DNA of 64,000 nt. Origin: Mesonia profundi (GTDB lineage: Bacteria > Bacteroidota > Bacteroidia > Flavobacteriales > Flavobacteriaceae). The stretch covers positions 37,893 to 101,892 of the forward strand of contig NZ_JAVHUL010000006.1 of assembly GCF_031085155.1 (NCBI RefSeq). Direction: 5' to 3'. Of this stretch, positions 1 through 9,001 are shown piece by piece. Both the position numbers and the translations under genes were made by a program. The notes below the pieces were generated by a model, which saw only the letters and a program-made list of their open reading frames with translations, ran no database searches and was not told the DNA's origin. Position 1 is the first letter of the stretch, and each line of letters begins with the position of its first letter.

Positions 1-538
<538 letters not shown>

Positions 539-577
539 TATCTTTGGCAAGATTTTAGATTATGTCAATTTAGACAT

Positions 578-600
578 CTAATTTGGTATAAAACCAATTT
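578..600. repeat. Short AT-rich inverted repeat (TTGGT-ATAAA-ACCAA)
   Basis: A small hairpin, TTGGTATAAAACCAA, lies just before the next start codon. Its AATTTGGTATAA arm is the same as one end of the MITE-like element at 41527-41692 and of shorter copies near 7.7 and 33.4 kb, so it may be a remnant of that family. Confidence 0.4.
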
Positions 601-951
601 ATGAACGCCACGTATTTACATTCGTTAAGATTTTTTACGGTCTTTTGTGTGCTTTTGTTATCCTTAACAAGTGCGGCAAAAGATCGTAATGCTCTTTTTG
701 ATGCTGTAAATACGGTTCAAGAAACAGTTTCTTCGGCTTCTAATGCACAAAAATTTTATGCGGTAGAAGAAATTTCGGTAGCAAGCCCTTCTTACGATAT
801 TGAAAATCAATGGGATGTTGATGCTTACTCGAGTACTTATTTTAGTTTAAAAACATTTTCTTATGTGGAGCCTCCACTGGTCAGTTATATTTCTATAGAC
901 CATAGAGCTCAAATTTACGAACACCTCTTTCCCTTCCATTTTTTTTATTGA
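601..951 (+). CDS. Hypothetical secreted protein, 116 residues
   Basis: I do not recognise this protein. The first 26 residues form a clear Sec signal peptide: a short basic start, the hydrophobic run FFTVFCVLLLSL, and a small-residue end near SAA. The mature part is about 90 residues, rich in Ser and aromatic residues, with no cysteine after the signal and no visible domain. It ends in an aromatic cluster (FPFHFFY). It stands alone between hemB and a small membrane protein, and a perfect 18-bp palindrome follows its stop. A periplasmic or surface location is inferred from the signal peptide only. Confidence 0.6.
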   Translation: MNATYLHSLRFFTVFCVLLLSLTSAAKDRNALFDAVNTVQETVSSASNAQKFYAVEEISVASPSYDIENQWDVDAYSSTYFSLKTFSYVEPPLVSYISIDHRAQIYEHLFPFHFFY

Positions 952-1001
952 TTGATTCGGTTTTACTCGCAATAGCGACGTCTTACTGAATTAAAAAAAG
1001 T

Positions 1002-1019
1002 TCGCTTCCGCGGAAGCGA
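1002..1019. repeat. Perfect 18-bp palindrome TCGCTTCCGCGGAAGCGA (intergenic copy)
   Basis: This is the longest copy of a palindrome with core CTTCCGCGGAAG that recurs across the window: 4984-4997, 9378-9392, 12851-12864, 23193-23208, 25870-25883, 44914-44927 and 49523-49534. This copy is intergenic; the others are inside genes. Such a GC-rich palindrome is not expected by chance even once in AT-rich DNA of this length. Confidence 0.8.
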
Positions 1020-1047
1020 TAATACCATCTTAAAAAAATATACAATA

Positions 1048-1491
1048 ATGGATATTCAATCTATAGAATTGGGAATGCTGTTCCTTATCTTATTTACAGC
1101 TCCCGTGGCATACGCCGTAATGGGCAAATCGAGAAGAAAAAAAGCATCTTTAAAAAATATTAAAGAGAAAGCAGCCACACATCAAATCAATTTAAAAGAA
1201 ATAGATCTATTCTCTAATGCTTTTATTGGCATTGACGAGGAACATGCACAACTTGTTTACGGACATTTAGAGAGCCTAGACAAAAAAATTCACATTCTAA
1301 ACTTAAAAAATTACAGTGTAGAACTTCTAGAGAAAAGAAAAAAAGACAAGTCTATCGAGCGCATTGCGTTGGTGTTTAAATCCCCAAAAGAGACGCATCA
1401 ATTTGATTTATATCTCGAGGAAGAGGATACGGAAACCTCTGCCGTTGAACAACTCGAACTCGCCCAAAAGTGGCAAGCTAAATTGAGCTAG
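1048..1491 (+). CDS. Hypothetical single-pass membrane protein, 147 residues
   Basis: One N-terminal transmembrane segment (about residues 7-25) is followed by a basic stretch (KSRRKKASLK) that places the rest in the cytoplasm by the positive-inside rule. The soluble part of about 115 residues alternates hydrophobic and charged residues, consistent with a small alpha/beta domain, and ends in a helical acidic tail. No enzyme motif is visible and I do not recognise the family. It is monocistronic, with a hairpin terminator 6 bp after the stop. Confidence 0.75.
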   Translation: MDIQSIELGMLFLILFTAPVAYAVMGKSRRKKASLKNIKEKAATHQINLKEIDLFSNAFIGIDEEHAQLVYGHLESLDKKIHILNLKNYSVELLEKRKKDKSIERIALVFKSPKETHQFDLYLEEEDTETSAVEQLELAQKWQAKLS

Positions 1492-1496
1492 TATTT

Positions 1497-1537
1497 AAAA
1501 ATAGGCTGTTTTAAAAAGCGTTTAGGCAGCCTATTTT
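1497..1537. terminator. Perfect 11-bp hairpin after the 1048-1491 gene
   Basis: AAAATAGGCTG pairs perfectly with CAGCCTATTTT across an 18-base loop, and the stem ends in T/A runs, so it can serve as an intrinsic terminator. Confidence 0.6.
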
Positions 1538-1577
1538 AAATTTCTGTATACCTGCTTTCTTTCCTAAAATTAGTTTC

Positions 1578-1678
1578 TGTCACTCCCGAAGCTTCAGGAG
1601 GCCGCAGTCGAAAAGTTAAACAAAACGTCTCGACTCCCCGCCAGAATGAATTCTTTCGGGCTGGCGCTCGACGTGACA
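1578..1678. repeat. Intergenic palindromic element with TGTCAC/GTGACA ends
   Basis: The 301 bases between 1491 and 1793 hold no gene. Most of the stretch is a roughly 100-bp GC-richer element bounded by TGTCAC and GTGACA. It contains the string TCTCGACTCC, related to the repeats at 26.9 and 38.2-38.9 kb. It is best read as a non-coding dispersed repeat. Confidence 0.55.
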
Positions 1679-1792
1679 TTAGCACTATTACTTGATTACA
1701 TTGGACACTAAACGGCTTATTTTAAATTTTAAATAAAAATTAAGTCTTGCAGTCATATTAATTTTTACCTTGTTCTAAATTAATATACTCTC

Positions 1793-2899
1793 ATGACGCT
1801 ACTCCTCATTTATGCTTTTATTTCTATTTTCGTTTCCTTCTTATGTTCTATTCTTGAAGCCGCTTTATTAAGCTTTACGCCTACGTTTGTACGTATAAAA
1901 ATTAAAGAAAAGAAAAGCTATGCTAAAACCTTATCCGAATTTAAAAAAGATGTAGACGTGCCTCTTACGGCTATTTTAACGCTCAATACGATTGCACACA
2001 CCGTAGGAGCTATCCTAGTAGGAAACCAAGCTGGGAAGCTGGCGATTGAAGGCGGTTTTGATTATTCTTTTTTAGGAATCAATTTTGTAGGTCTAGTTTC
2101 GGCTATCATGACGATTCTCATTTTGATTTTATCAGAAATTATTCCTAAAACCATTGGCGCTAGTTACTGGAAATCTTTAGGGAATTTCACAGCAAAAACA
2201 CTGCGAATTATTATTTTTCCGCTCAAGTATACCGGTATTTTATGGTTGCTTTTATTAACGACTAAACTCATTGGAAAATCGGCACACGCGAATACGATGA
2301 GTCGGGAAGAATTTATGGCCATTACCGATGCAGCCGAGAAAGAAGGGGTTTTTCAAGAAAATGAATCTACTTACATTAAAAACATGCTCGTTTTTAAATC
2401 GGTTTTAGCAAAAGATGTGATGACTCCGTTTTCTGTTGCGCTTACGGTGGAAGAAGACACTAGCATTCGAGATTTCATTTCGGCACATAAGAACTTAAAA
2501 TTTTCTAGAATTCCTATTTATAAGTCCACCCCCAATAACATTACAGGCTTTGTATTAAAAGATGAAATTTTAGAACATATGATTGATGAAAAAGGTGACG
2601 ATACCCTGCTTCAATTAAAAAAAGACGTTTTAATCGCACACTACGAGACACCTATTCCTAGACTTTTTGAATTGTTTATCGACCAAAAATCCCATCTAGC
2701 CATGGTCACCGATGAATTTGGGAATACGGTAGGCCTCATCACTATGGAAGATATTATTGAAACGCTTTTAGGACTCGAAATTATGGATGAGAGTGATAAT
2801 GTGGAAGACATGCAGCTTTTAGCTCGCAAAAATTGGGAAAAGCGCGCCAAGCAAATGGGATTATTTACAGGTGACACTAATGAAAAAAGCGAACAATAA
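1793..2899 (+). CDS. CNNM/DUF21 domain plus CBS-pair membrane protein (hemolysin C/CorC-like)
   Basis: Integral inner-membrane protein of 368 residues from the family often annotated as hemolysin or CorC-like, linked to divalent cation transport. The N-terminal DUF21/CNNM part has about four membrane segments (near 1-25, 58-80, 90-120 and 137-160), including the typical EAALLSFTPT and SEIIPKTIGA motifs. A cytosolic CBS pair follows (about 205-335; VMTPFSVALTV in the first, DEFGNTVGLITMED in the second). The C-terminal CorC_HlyC domain of longer family members is missing, as in CNNM-like short forms. Its 3' end overlaps the next gene by 20 bp, indicating co-transcription. The substrate is not determinable. 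Confidence 0.88.
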   Translation: MTLLLIYAFISIFVSFLCSILEAALLSFTPTFVRIKIKEKKSYAKTLSEFKKDVDVPLTAILTLNTIAHTVGAILVGNQAGKLAIEGGFDYSFLGINFVGLVSAIMTILILILSEIIPKTIGASYWKSLGNFTAKTLRIIIFPLKYTGILWLLLLTTKLIGKSAHANTMSREEFMAITDAAEKEGVFQENESTYIKNMLVFKSVLAKDVMTPFSVALTVEEDTSIRDFISAHKNLKFSRIPIYKSTPNNITGFVLKDEILEHMIDEKGDDTLLQLKKDVLIAHYETPIPRLFELFIDQKSHLAMVTDEFGNTVGLITMEDIIETLLGLEIMDESDNVEDMQLLARKNWEKRAKQMGLFTGDTNEKSEQ

Positions 2900-3362
2900 A
2901 TACCATCTTTCTACTCCTATAGGAACCGCTCTCATAGAAGGAAATGAGAACGGCATAGAGAAAATTAGCATCTTGTCTGAAGCTCCGCAACCACTCATTC
3001 AAGATCAAGAATTATTGGAAGCCGGTCAGCAATTGGAAAGCTATTTTAAAGGAGAGCTTCAGGAGTTTACTTTTCCTATTCAACCTCAAGGAACCGATTT
3101 TCAGCAGCGCGTATGGAAAGCTTTACTCACCATTCCTTACGGAAAAACGATGTCTTACTTAGAACTTTCTAAACAACTGGGCGACCCTAAAGCCATTAGA
3201 GCGGTAGCTTCGGCTAACGGAAAAAACCCCTTATGGATTATCGTTCCTTGCCATCGTGTAATAGGAAGTGACGGTTCCCTTACCGGCTACGCGGGCGGAC
3301 TTTGGCGAAAAAAATGGCTCCTAGAACACGAAAGTCCTGCAAAGCAACAGTCTTTGTTTTAG
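2880..3362 (+). CDS. ogt: Methylated-DNA--protein-cysteine S-methyltransferase
   Basis: Suicide DNA repair protein that moves the methyl group from O6-methylguanine (and O4-methylthymine) to its own cysteine. The 160 residues include the active site IVPCHRVIG (acceptor Cys about 124), the helix-turn-helix part with IRAVASANGKNP, and GSLTGYAGGLWRKKWLLEHE. The N-terminal domain is short, as in Ogt-type enzymes. I chose the ATG at 2880 over the GTG at 2871 because it is a normal start codon and still overlaps the upstream CNNM gene by 20 bp. The two genes are translationally linked, but no shared function is evident. Confidence 0.92.
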   Translation: MKKANNKYHLSTPIGTALIEGNENGIEKISILSEAPQPLIQDQELLEAGQQLESYFKGELQEFTFPIQPQGTDFQQRVWKALLTIPYGKTMSYLELSKQLGDPKAIRAVASANGKNPLWIIVPCHRVIGSDGSLTGYAGGLWRKKWLLEHESPAKQQSLF

Positions 3363-3518
3363 GATTTTTAAATAGATACTTGAGTTCATATAATTCGTTG
3401 CAGTATATTTACCGAGTAAGCTTATAAATAGAAAAACTACTTTTCTTTACGGAATTATTAAGTACTCCTATTCAATTTTTTATGTTCATAAGTATCAACA
3501 TCTCATTAAAATTAAATC

Positions 3519-4478
3519 ATGCCTTCAGAAAAACAAAAACAGGAAAAAACAAGATTACACGCCAGAAATAGAAACCGAGAACGCTATGATTTAAACGCAT
3601 TAATCAAGGTAAAACCTGAATTAAAAACACATCTCAAACCCAATAAATTTGGTGTTGAATCTATCGATTTTACTAATCCCGCTGCGGTGAAGCTTTTAAA
3701 TAAAGCCTTACTTCATCATAATTACGGCATAAAAAACTGGGATTTCCCCGACGAAAATTTATGTCCGCCTATTCCTGGAAGAGCAGATTACATTCATCAT
3801 ATCGCCGATTTATTGGCAAAAAACCATTCGGAAAAAATACCTACAGGCGACAACATTACCTGCTTGGATATAGGTACAGGCGCAAGTTGCATTTATCCCA
3901 TTATAGGAATTACAGAATATGGCTGGAAGTGTATTGGGACAGATATTGACCCTACATCGATTGCGTCGGCGAAAAACATTGTCAATTCCAATCCTTCCCT
4001 TAAAGGAAATATTGATTGCAGGTTACAAAAAGATCCGCGTAATTTTTTTCAAGGGATTCTTAAAGAAGAGGAGAAAGTTGATGTGGTAGTATGCAACCCG
4101 CCATTCCATTCTTCGATGGAAGAAGCTCAAAAAGGAACTCGGAGAAAAGTAAAAAACCTATCGGGTAAGAAAATGGAAATCCCTGAACAAAATTTTTCTG
4201 GGATTAGCCATGAATTAATTTATGAAGGCGGGGAAGTTAAATTTATTCAGAATATGATTTGGGAAAGTAGAAAGTTTGCTAAAAACATTCATTGGTTTTC
4301 CACTTTAGTTTCCAAACAAGCCCACCTTAAAGGATTCCATAAATTATTAGAAAAAGTAGAGGCTCAGGAAATCAAAGAGATTCCTATGGGAACGGGGAAT
4401 AAAAGCAGTAGAATCATCGCTTGGACATTTCTTTCTCCATCAGAGCAAAAAAAATGGGCAGAAATGAGGTGGTCGTAA
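3519..4478 (+). CDS. rlmF: 23S rRNA (adenine(1618)-N(6))-methyltransferase
   Basis: SAM-dependent methyltransferase (YbiN/RlmF) that modifies A1618 of 23S rRNA. The 319 residues show a basic N-terminus (KQKQEKTRLHARNRNRERY), the SAM-binding motif LDIGTGASCIYP (about 116-127), and the N6-adenine catalytic motif NPPF (193-196). The conserved RRKVKNLSGKKME segment and the substrate-binding GGEVKFI follow. The length is normal. It stands alone; 156 bp upstream and 284 bp downstream have no convincing gene. Confidence 0.94.
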   Translation: MPSEKQKQEKTRLHARNRNRERYDLNALIKVKPELKTHLKPNKFGVESIDFTNPAAVKLLNKALLHHNYGIKNWDFPDENLCPPIPGRADYIHHIADLLAKNHSEKIPTGDNITCLDIGTGASCIYPIIGITEYGWKCIGTDIDPTSIASAKNIVNSNPSLKGNIDCRLQKDPRNFFQGILKEEEKVDVVVCNPPFHSSMEEAQKGTRRKVKNLSGKKMEIPEQNFSGISHELIYEGGEVKFIQNMIWESRKFAKNIHWFSTLVSKQAHLKGFHKLLEKVEAQEIKEIPMGTGNKSSRIIAWTFLSPSEQKKWAEMRWS

Positions 4479-4762
4479 TAGTTAAAAAATAAGTAGTTTT
4501 AAATGTTTATAAGCCGAAAAATTCTATACTAAAGAGATTCTTAGACGCGGGACTTAAGAAAGACCCACTATCATTTTTTCTATTGTTAAAATGACTCTTT
4601 TTACGGAGAAGTGGAAAAGGCTTTTTCTGATGAATTAAAATGAGTGAGAGAAAAGTATAATGGTAAAAAGAAGCGAAGCAAACACAAAACCTCAGCAAAG
4701 CACCAAGTTAATTTTAATTTTTTAATACCTTTAAATGTTAATGCTAATCCTCGCACGCTTTT

Positions 4763-5905
4763 ATGAAATTTCTTAAAAAACTTCTGCTCAGTCTTGTTTT
4801 TATTTTAGGCTTGGCCGTTCTTTTATTGTACGTTTTTGATGCGGAATATATTTTACGAGGCGTAAGAATCACCTACTTAAAAGGCTATAAAACCGCTTAC
4901 ATCGACGATTATACCGAGTTTGATAATCGTACCATTAAAGCTTCAGAAGAAACTCAAGCTTGGCCGCAACACTCCGATTATAATTCCGCGGAAGCGACAC
5001 AAAAATTAAAATCTACCAACGAAGAACTGGGCAGCGTTGCATTCCTAATCATTAAAAACGATAGCATTTGGTATGAACATTACGCAGAAGGTTACAGTAA
5101 AACTTCGCATACCAATTCCTTTTCCATGGCGAAAAGCATCACCTCGGCACTTTTAGGAAAAGCCATCCAAGACGGTTTTATAAAAGGCTTAGATCAACCC
5201 GTGGCAGATTTCTATCCGCAGTTTGATACTCGCCTTAGCGTAGGCGATTTGTCTTCGATGTCTTCGGGGCTTAATTGGGAAGAAAATTATTACAGTCCGT
5301 TTTCTATGACTGCTCGGGCTTATTTAGATGACGATATCAAAGACTTGATTTTATCCTTAAAAGTAGAAGAAGAACCGGGTAAAGCGTATAAATACCTTAG
5401 CGGAAACACGCAGCTTTTATCGATGATCATCGCAAAAGCAAGTAAAAAAACTCTTTCTAAATATTTAAGCGAAAGTTTCTGGAAACCTATGGGAATGCAA
5501 ACCGATGCGTTTTGGCAATTGGACGATGATCAAGAAGGAGAAGAAAAAGCCTACTGCTGCATTGCCAGTAACGCACGAGATTTTGCCAAATTTGGAAAAC
5601 TCTACATGCAACATGGAAAATGGAACGAAGAAACCTTGTTGCATTCTAGTTTTGTGGCGACTTCTTTAAAACCCCGGTTTAAAGAAAGTCCGGAATATGG
5701 TTACGGCTTTTGGTTAAGCAATCACCTCAACAAAAAAATGTTTGTGATGCGCGGTATTTTGGGCCAATATGTGATTAGCATTCCCGAAGATGATGTAATT
5801 GTGGTACGTTTAGGTCACCAACGCGGAGGATATTCAAACGACCGACCTTTTACAAATGATTTTTACACTTACGTGGAAGAAGCCTATAGCATGCTTCAAC
5901 TTTAA
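4763..5905 (+). CDS. Serine hydrolase of the beta-lactamase/class C family, membrane-anchored
   Basis: Exported penicillin-binding-like esterase or amidase of 380 residues. An N-terminal signal anchor (about residues 5-26) puts the catalytic domain in the periplasm. The class C serine nucleophile motif is S-M-A-K (S121, K124) within SFSMAKSITSALLGK, and the second motif is the Tyr in AYKYLSGNTQLL. The substrate cannot be read from sequence; relatives act on peptides, esters or beta-lactams. A palindrome copy (4984-4997) lies in frame, encoding S-A-E-A, in the linker before the domain. The next gene starts 9 bp downstream, so they form an operon. Confidence 0.88.
   Translation: MKFLKKLLLSLVFILGLAVLLLYVFDAEYILRGVRITYLKGYKTAYIDDYTEFDNRTIKASEETQAWPQHSDYNSAEATQKLKSTNEELGSVAFLIIKNDSIWYEHYAEGYSKTSHTNSFSMAKSITSALLGKAIQDGFIKGLDQPVADFYPQFDTRLSVGDLSSMSSGLNWEENYYSPFSMTARAYLDDDIKDLILSLKVEEEPGKAYKYLSGNTQLLSMIIAKASKKTLSKYLSESFWKPMGMQTDAFWQLDDDQEGEEKAYCCIASNARDFAKFGKLYMQHGKWNEETLLHSSFVATSLKPRFKESPEYGYGFWLSNHLNKKMFVMRGILGQYVISIPEDDVIVVRLGHQRGGYSNDRPFTNDFYTYVEEAYSMLQL
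4984..4997. repeat. In-gene copy of the CTTCCGCGGAAG palindrome family
   Basis: TTCCGCGGAAGCGA within the serine hydrolase gene, read as S-A-E-A. One half of the palindrome has lost its outer bases. Confidence 0.7.
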
Positions 5906-5914
5906 CACAAAACG

Positions 5915-7663
5915 ATGAAATACTTTAACGAATTACCTTCCAAAACGATTGCCGCATTTAAGCGATTTCCCATTACCATTACGTGGTCTATATTGGGGAG
6001 TATTTATGTGGTTCTTTTAATTGCCACAGAAGCACGCATTTTTGACGATTATACCGCAGAAATGCTCACTTTAATCTTAGGTGTAAGTTGGTTGATTGGT
6101 GCTCAATTCTTTTCAGAAAGTTTGCGCGATAAAAGAATAGGTTGGCTCGTAAAATTAGTGATCATTGGCTTGTTGGCGACCTATTACTTTTCATTTCCCA
6201 AAGAAGAATTTTTATCCAACCCCATTATTTATATCCGTTGGTTTTTGCTCTTCTTGGCAGGACATATTTTTGTGTTTTTCGCACCTTTTTTAAGACAATG
6301 GGATAAAATAGACTATTGGAATTATTTACAAAATATTGTAATTAGTATCGCTAGAGCTGCGTTGTTTTCTTTTGTAATATTTGGTGGTGTGGCATTGGCT
6401 ATTTTAGCGGTAGATCAATTATTCAACATCTCGATCAACGATGATATTTACGGCCAATTGTATGTAATTTGTTTGGGTGTGGTGAACACGTTTATCTATT
6501 TGTCAGATTTTCCAAAAAAAATCCACAACACTCAAGAACTTAGGTACAGCAAGGCTTTAGATGTATTTTTAAAATTTATCCTCATTCCTATATTAGTACT
6601 TTATGTAGTTATTGTGTATGCATACACGGTTAAAATTGTATTGCTTTGGGAACTCCCTCAGGGTTGGGTTTCTTACCTCATCACCATTCTCGCCATTATT
6701 GGTTTTATCATTCAGATCATTATAGAACCCGTAAGAAAAACACATCCCAACGCTTTGGTTAGGAAGTTCTATCCTTACTTCTATTTTTTATTATTGCCTT
6801 TGCTGGTTTTACTTTTTGTGGCTATCTACACACGATTAACCGATTATAACTTTACAGAAAACAGGTATTTCTTAGTGGTATTGGCTGTTTGGATTTTGGG
6901 CATCAGTTTGTATATGATTATTAGCCAAAAGAAAAAATTAAGTCTCATCCCCATTTCCCTATTTATTTTATGCATCCTTGCCAGTTATGGGCCTTGGAGT
7001 GCTTTTAATGTATCGGTGAGAGCTCAAGCAGGAGAACTAAAACAGTTGGTTAACAAAATTAAATCTCAACCAGAAGAGCTCATTTCTTTTGATGAAGCTT
7101 CGCAATTTAGAAATATTGCAACCTATTTAAAAGAAAGGGATAAATTACACGAGTTAGACGCCACACTGGGCTTTAAAACCAGTTATATAGAAAATAGTTA
7201 TTCTGCTGGTAAACGATTATTGGACTCTCTTTACGGGGGTGACAAAGCCAAAAGCATTACCAGTCATAATACCTATCAAAACGATTATTACTATTACAAT
7301 CAACACGATTATAACCAACAGGTTTACTTAAATATAGAGGGTTACCAGACTTTGGTAGAAATGCATCTAATAAGAAGCGAAGATCATCGCTATCAAATGT
7401 CCCACAACGCAAATCATTTGGTGATTAAAGACCAAGAAAATATCTTGATAGATTTTGATATTGATGCCGCTTTAATTGAAAGTATCAAACAATATCAAGA
7501 TCTAGATAAGGCGCCGCAAGAAGAATTGTCCTATAGCTTTACTAATGATTTAGGAAATTATAAATTGATTTTAAAAAACTTAAGATTTAATAAAACGAGT
7601 AAAACTTCTATTAGCCTAATTCATTTAGATGGCTATCTACTTATTGAAACTAAAACCAACTAA
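5915..7663 (+). CDS. DUF4153 domain-containing polytopic membrane protein
   Basis: A 582-residue inner-membrane protein with about ten to eleven transmembrane helices in its first 370 residues. A C-terminal soluble region of about 210 residues includes a Tyr/Asn/His-rich stretch (around 450-475). The membrane part matches what I know of the DUF4153 family in Bacteroidota (for example LAILAVDQLFNISIND and ILASYGPWSAFNVS). The function of the family is unknown. It is placed 9 bp after the serine hydrolase gene, so the two are co-transcribed; a cell-envelope role is inferred from this only. The stop codon abuts an ATACCAAT/ATTGGTAT inverted repeat. Confidence 0.82.
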   Translation: MKYFNELPSKTIAAFKRFPITITWSILGSIYVVLLIATEARIFDDYTAEMLTLILGVSWLIGAQFFSESLRDKRIGWLVKLVIIGLLATYYFSFPKEEFLSNPIIYIRWFLLFLAGHIFVFFAPFLRQWDKIDYWNYLQNIVISIARAALFSFVIFGGVALAILAVDQLFNISINDDIYGQLYVICLGVVNTFIYLSDFPKKIHNTQELRYSKALDVFLKFILIPILVLYVVIVYAYTVKIVLLWELPQGWVSYLITILAIIGFIIQIIIEPVRKTHPNALVRKFYPYFYFLLLPLLVLLFVAIYTRLTDYNFTENRYFLVVLAVWILGISLYMIISQKKKLSLIPISLFILCILASYGPWSAFNVSVRAQAGELKQLVNKIKSQPEELISFDEASQFRNIATYLKERDKLHELDATLGFKTSYIENSYSAGKRLLDSLYGGDKAKSITSHNTYQNDYYYYNQHDYNQQVYLNIEGYQTLVEMHLIRSEDHRYQMSHNANHLVIKDQENILIDFDIDAALIESIKQYQDLDKAPQEELSYSFTNDLGNYKLILKNLRFNKTSKTSISLIHLDGYLLIETKTN

Positions 7664-7695
7664 TACCAATTTTACCTTAAAATAGGATTGGTATA
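7663..7695. repeat. Short inverted repeat ATACCAAT...ATTGGTAT after the DUF4153 gene
   Basis: A perfect 8-bp inverted repeat with a 16-base loop starts at the stop codon. Its arms are the terminal sequence of the MITE-like element at 41527-41692. It may act as a transcript end, but it lacks a good T run. Confidence 0.5.
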
Positions 7696-7829
7696 AATAG
7701 AAATGTTGAAGGCAATCAACGTATTTGATAGTGGATTGCCTATGCTTTTAGTCTGAAGTTTTAAGTCTTGGTAGATCACAAATATCAGTTATCATAATTT
7801 TTGTAACTTTAAGAGTAAATCCATTTAGC

Positions 7830-8543
7830 ATGCTCAAAAAACTGCAACTCGAACATATTCTATTTTTAGATATTGAAACCGTACCCGAATTTTCTGCTTA
7901 CGCGGAATTGAGCGAAGTTAAAAAGCAACTCTGGGAACACAAATCCCAATACCAACGTAAAGAAGATGTGAGCGCCGAAGATTTTTATGATCGTGCCGGC
8001 ATTTGGGCTGAATTTGGTAAAATCGTTTGCATTTCTGTAGGTTATTTTGCGCCTAAAGCAAATCAGCGTAGTTTTAGAATCAAGACGTTCTACGGAGAAG
8101 AAAAGCAGCTCTTACAAGATTTTAAAGACTTATTGAACACCTATTTTAATCAGGCTCAGCACTTGCTTTGCGCTCATAATGGAAAAGAATTTGACTTTCC
8201 TTACATCGCTCGCAGAATGATTATTCACGAGATAGAATTGCCTTCAAAATTAGATTTATTCGGGAAGAAACCTTGGGAAGTTCCTCATCTCGATACGCTC
8301 GAGCTTTGGAAGTTTGGTGATTATAAACATTACACCTCTCTCAAATTACTCACCAACATATTGGGAGTTCCTTCTCCCAAAGATGATATTGACGGCTCCC
8401 AAGTGCGGGATGTTTTTTACAAAGAAAAGGATGTGGAACGCATTGTGAGCTATTGCGAAAAAGATGTCATAGCCATTGCACAAGTGTTTTTGAAATTCCG
8501 TCAAGAAAAACTCTTGAACGAATCTGAAATTACTTCAGTTTAA
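7830..8543 (+). CDS. Predicted 3'-5' exonuclease, PolB-like (RNase H fold)
   Basis: DEDD-type nuclease of 237 residues. The Exo I motif is FLDIETVPE (D14, E16), Exo II is LLCAHNGKEFDFPYIARRM with its acidic residue in EFD, and Exo III is SYCEKDVIAIAQVFL. These match the DNA_pol_B_exo2 family of stand-alone proofreading-like exonucleases common in Bacteroidota. It probably trims DNA or RNA 3' ends; the true substrate is unknown. It is monocistronic, starts at an ATG 37 bp after an AT-rich promoter-like region, and is followed by a long gene-free stretch. Confidence 0.88.
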   Translation: MLKKLQLEHILFLDIETVPEFSAYAELSEVKKQLWEHKSQYQRKEDVSAEDFYDRAGIWAEFGKIVCISVGYFAPKANQRSFRIKTFYGEEKQLLQDFKDLLNTYFNQAQHLLCAHNGKEFDFPYIARRMIIHEIELPSKLDLFGKKPWEVPHLDTLELWKFGDYKHYTSLKLLTNILGVPSPKDDIDGSQVRDVFYKEKDVERIVSYCEKDVIAIAQVFLKFRQEKLLNESEITSV

Positions 8544-8559
8544 AAAAAAAGATGCCACT

Positions 8560-8710
8560 AAAAATAAAAAGCCCGGGAACCACCCCGAGCTTTACCCATA
8601 TGAAAAATTGATGCTTCATGTTTTATCTCAAACAGGAATAGACCTTAGTACCATTCCTAGATATAGCATATAAACACCGCCCGAAAGCCAATTTATGGGG
8701 TCTTACATAA
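8560..8710 (-). ncRNA. Candidate structured small RNA with its own terminator (minus strand)
   Basis: Five nested complementary blocks can form one long rod with internal loops: 8694-8699 with 8595-8600 (CCCATA/TATGGG), 8689-8693 with 8606-8610, 8685-8688 with 8613-8616, 8670-8676 with 8619-8626, and an inner hairpin 8653-8658 with 8634-8639 (AGGAAT/ATTCCT). Directly after it on the minus strand is a hairpin and T run (8569-8592). A rod with an asymmetric internal bubble is the general layout of 6S RNA, but I cannot assign a family. Flavobacteria-specific RNAs are another option. Confidence 0.45.
8565..8592 (-). terminator. Intrinsic terminator of the candidate RNA
   Basis: On the minus strand AAGCTCGGGG can pair with the CCCGGGCTT block, with one mismatch, and is followed by TTTTTATTTTT. 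The T run is on the minus strand only, so it does not serve the exonuclease gene. Confidence 0.55.
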
Positions 8711-9001
8711 ACCCATAAGCCAAATTAACAATTAAATTTAGAAATTCCATACTCAGAGACTTATTTCTCTTCATTTTCTTTAAAAAATTTTGTCTTTAAT
8801 TCTATAAAAAGTTTTTTTCATCTAACGATTCTTCTGAAAAGAGTCTACAAAGTTTCTTTTTAAAAATAGAATTCAGTGGCATGTGAGTTCTCCATCTACT
8901 TCTAGTTCGGTTTATCTTAATCGTTAAAAACCCTTAAGAGCATCGCTTAACTTCAAATAATTTGTATTTTTCGGTTTACTTTAAAATCGATTGATTTCTT
9001 T

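Larger units (their letters stand above)
8552..8882. other. Gene-free stretch bounded by inverted ATGCCACT/AGTGGCAT
   Basis: The 458 bases between 8543 and 9002 have no credible long ORF. ATGCCACT at 8552-8559 and AGTGGCAT at 8875-8882 are exact inverted copies, each followed inward by an A/T-rich tract. The lower-coordinate half holds a candidate structured RNA on the minus strand. The minus strand also has two very short ORFs of 26 and 23 codons (starting at 8882 and near 8770), which I cannot support as genes. Confidence 0.4.

Noticed and set aside
4507..4698. 63-codon minus-strand frame between rlmF and the serine hydrolase
   Set aside because: Low complexity and Phe/Ser/Lys-rich, without a start context or family; probably chance in AT-rich DNA.
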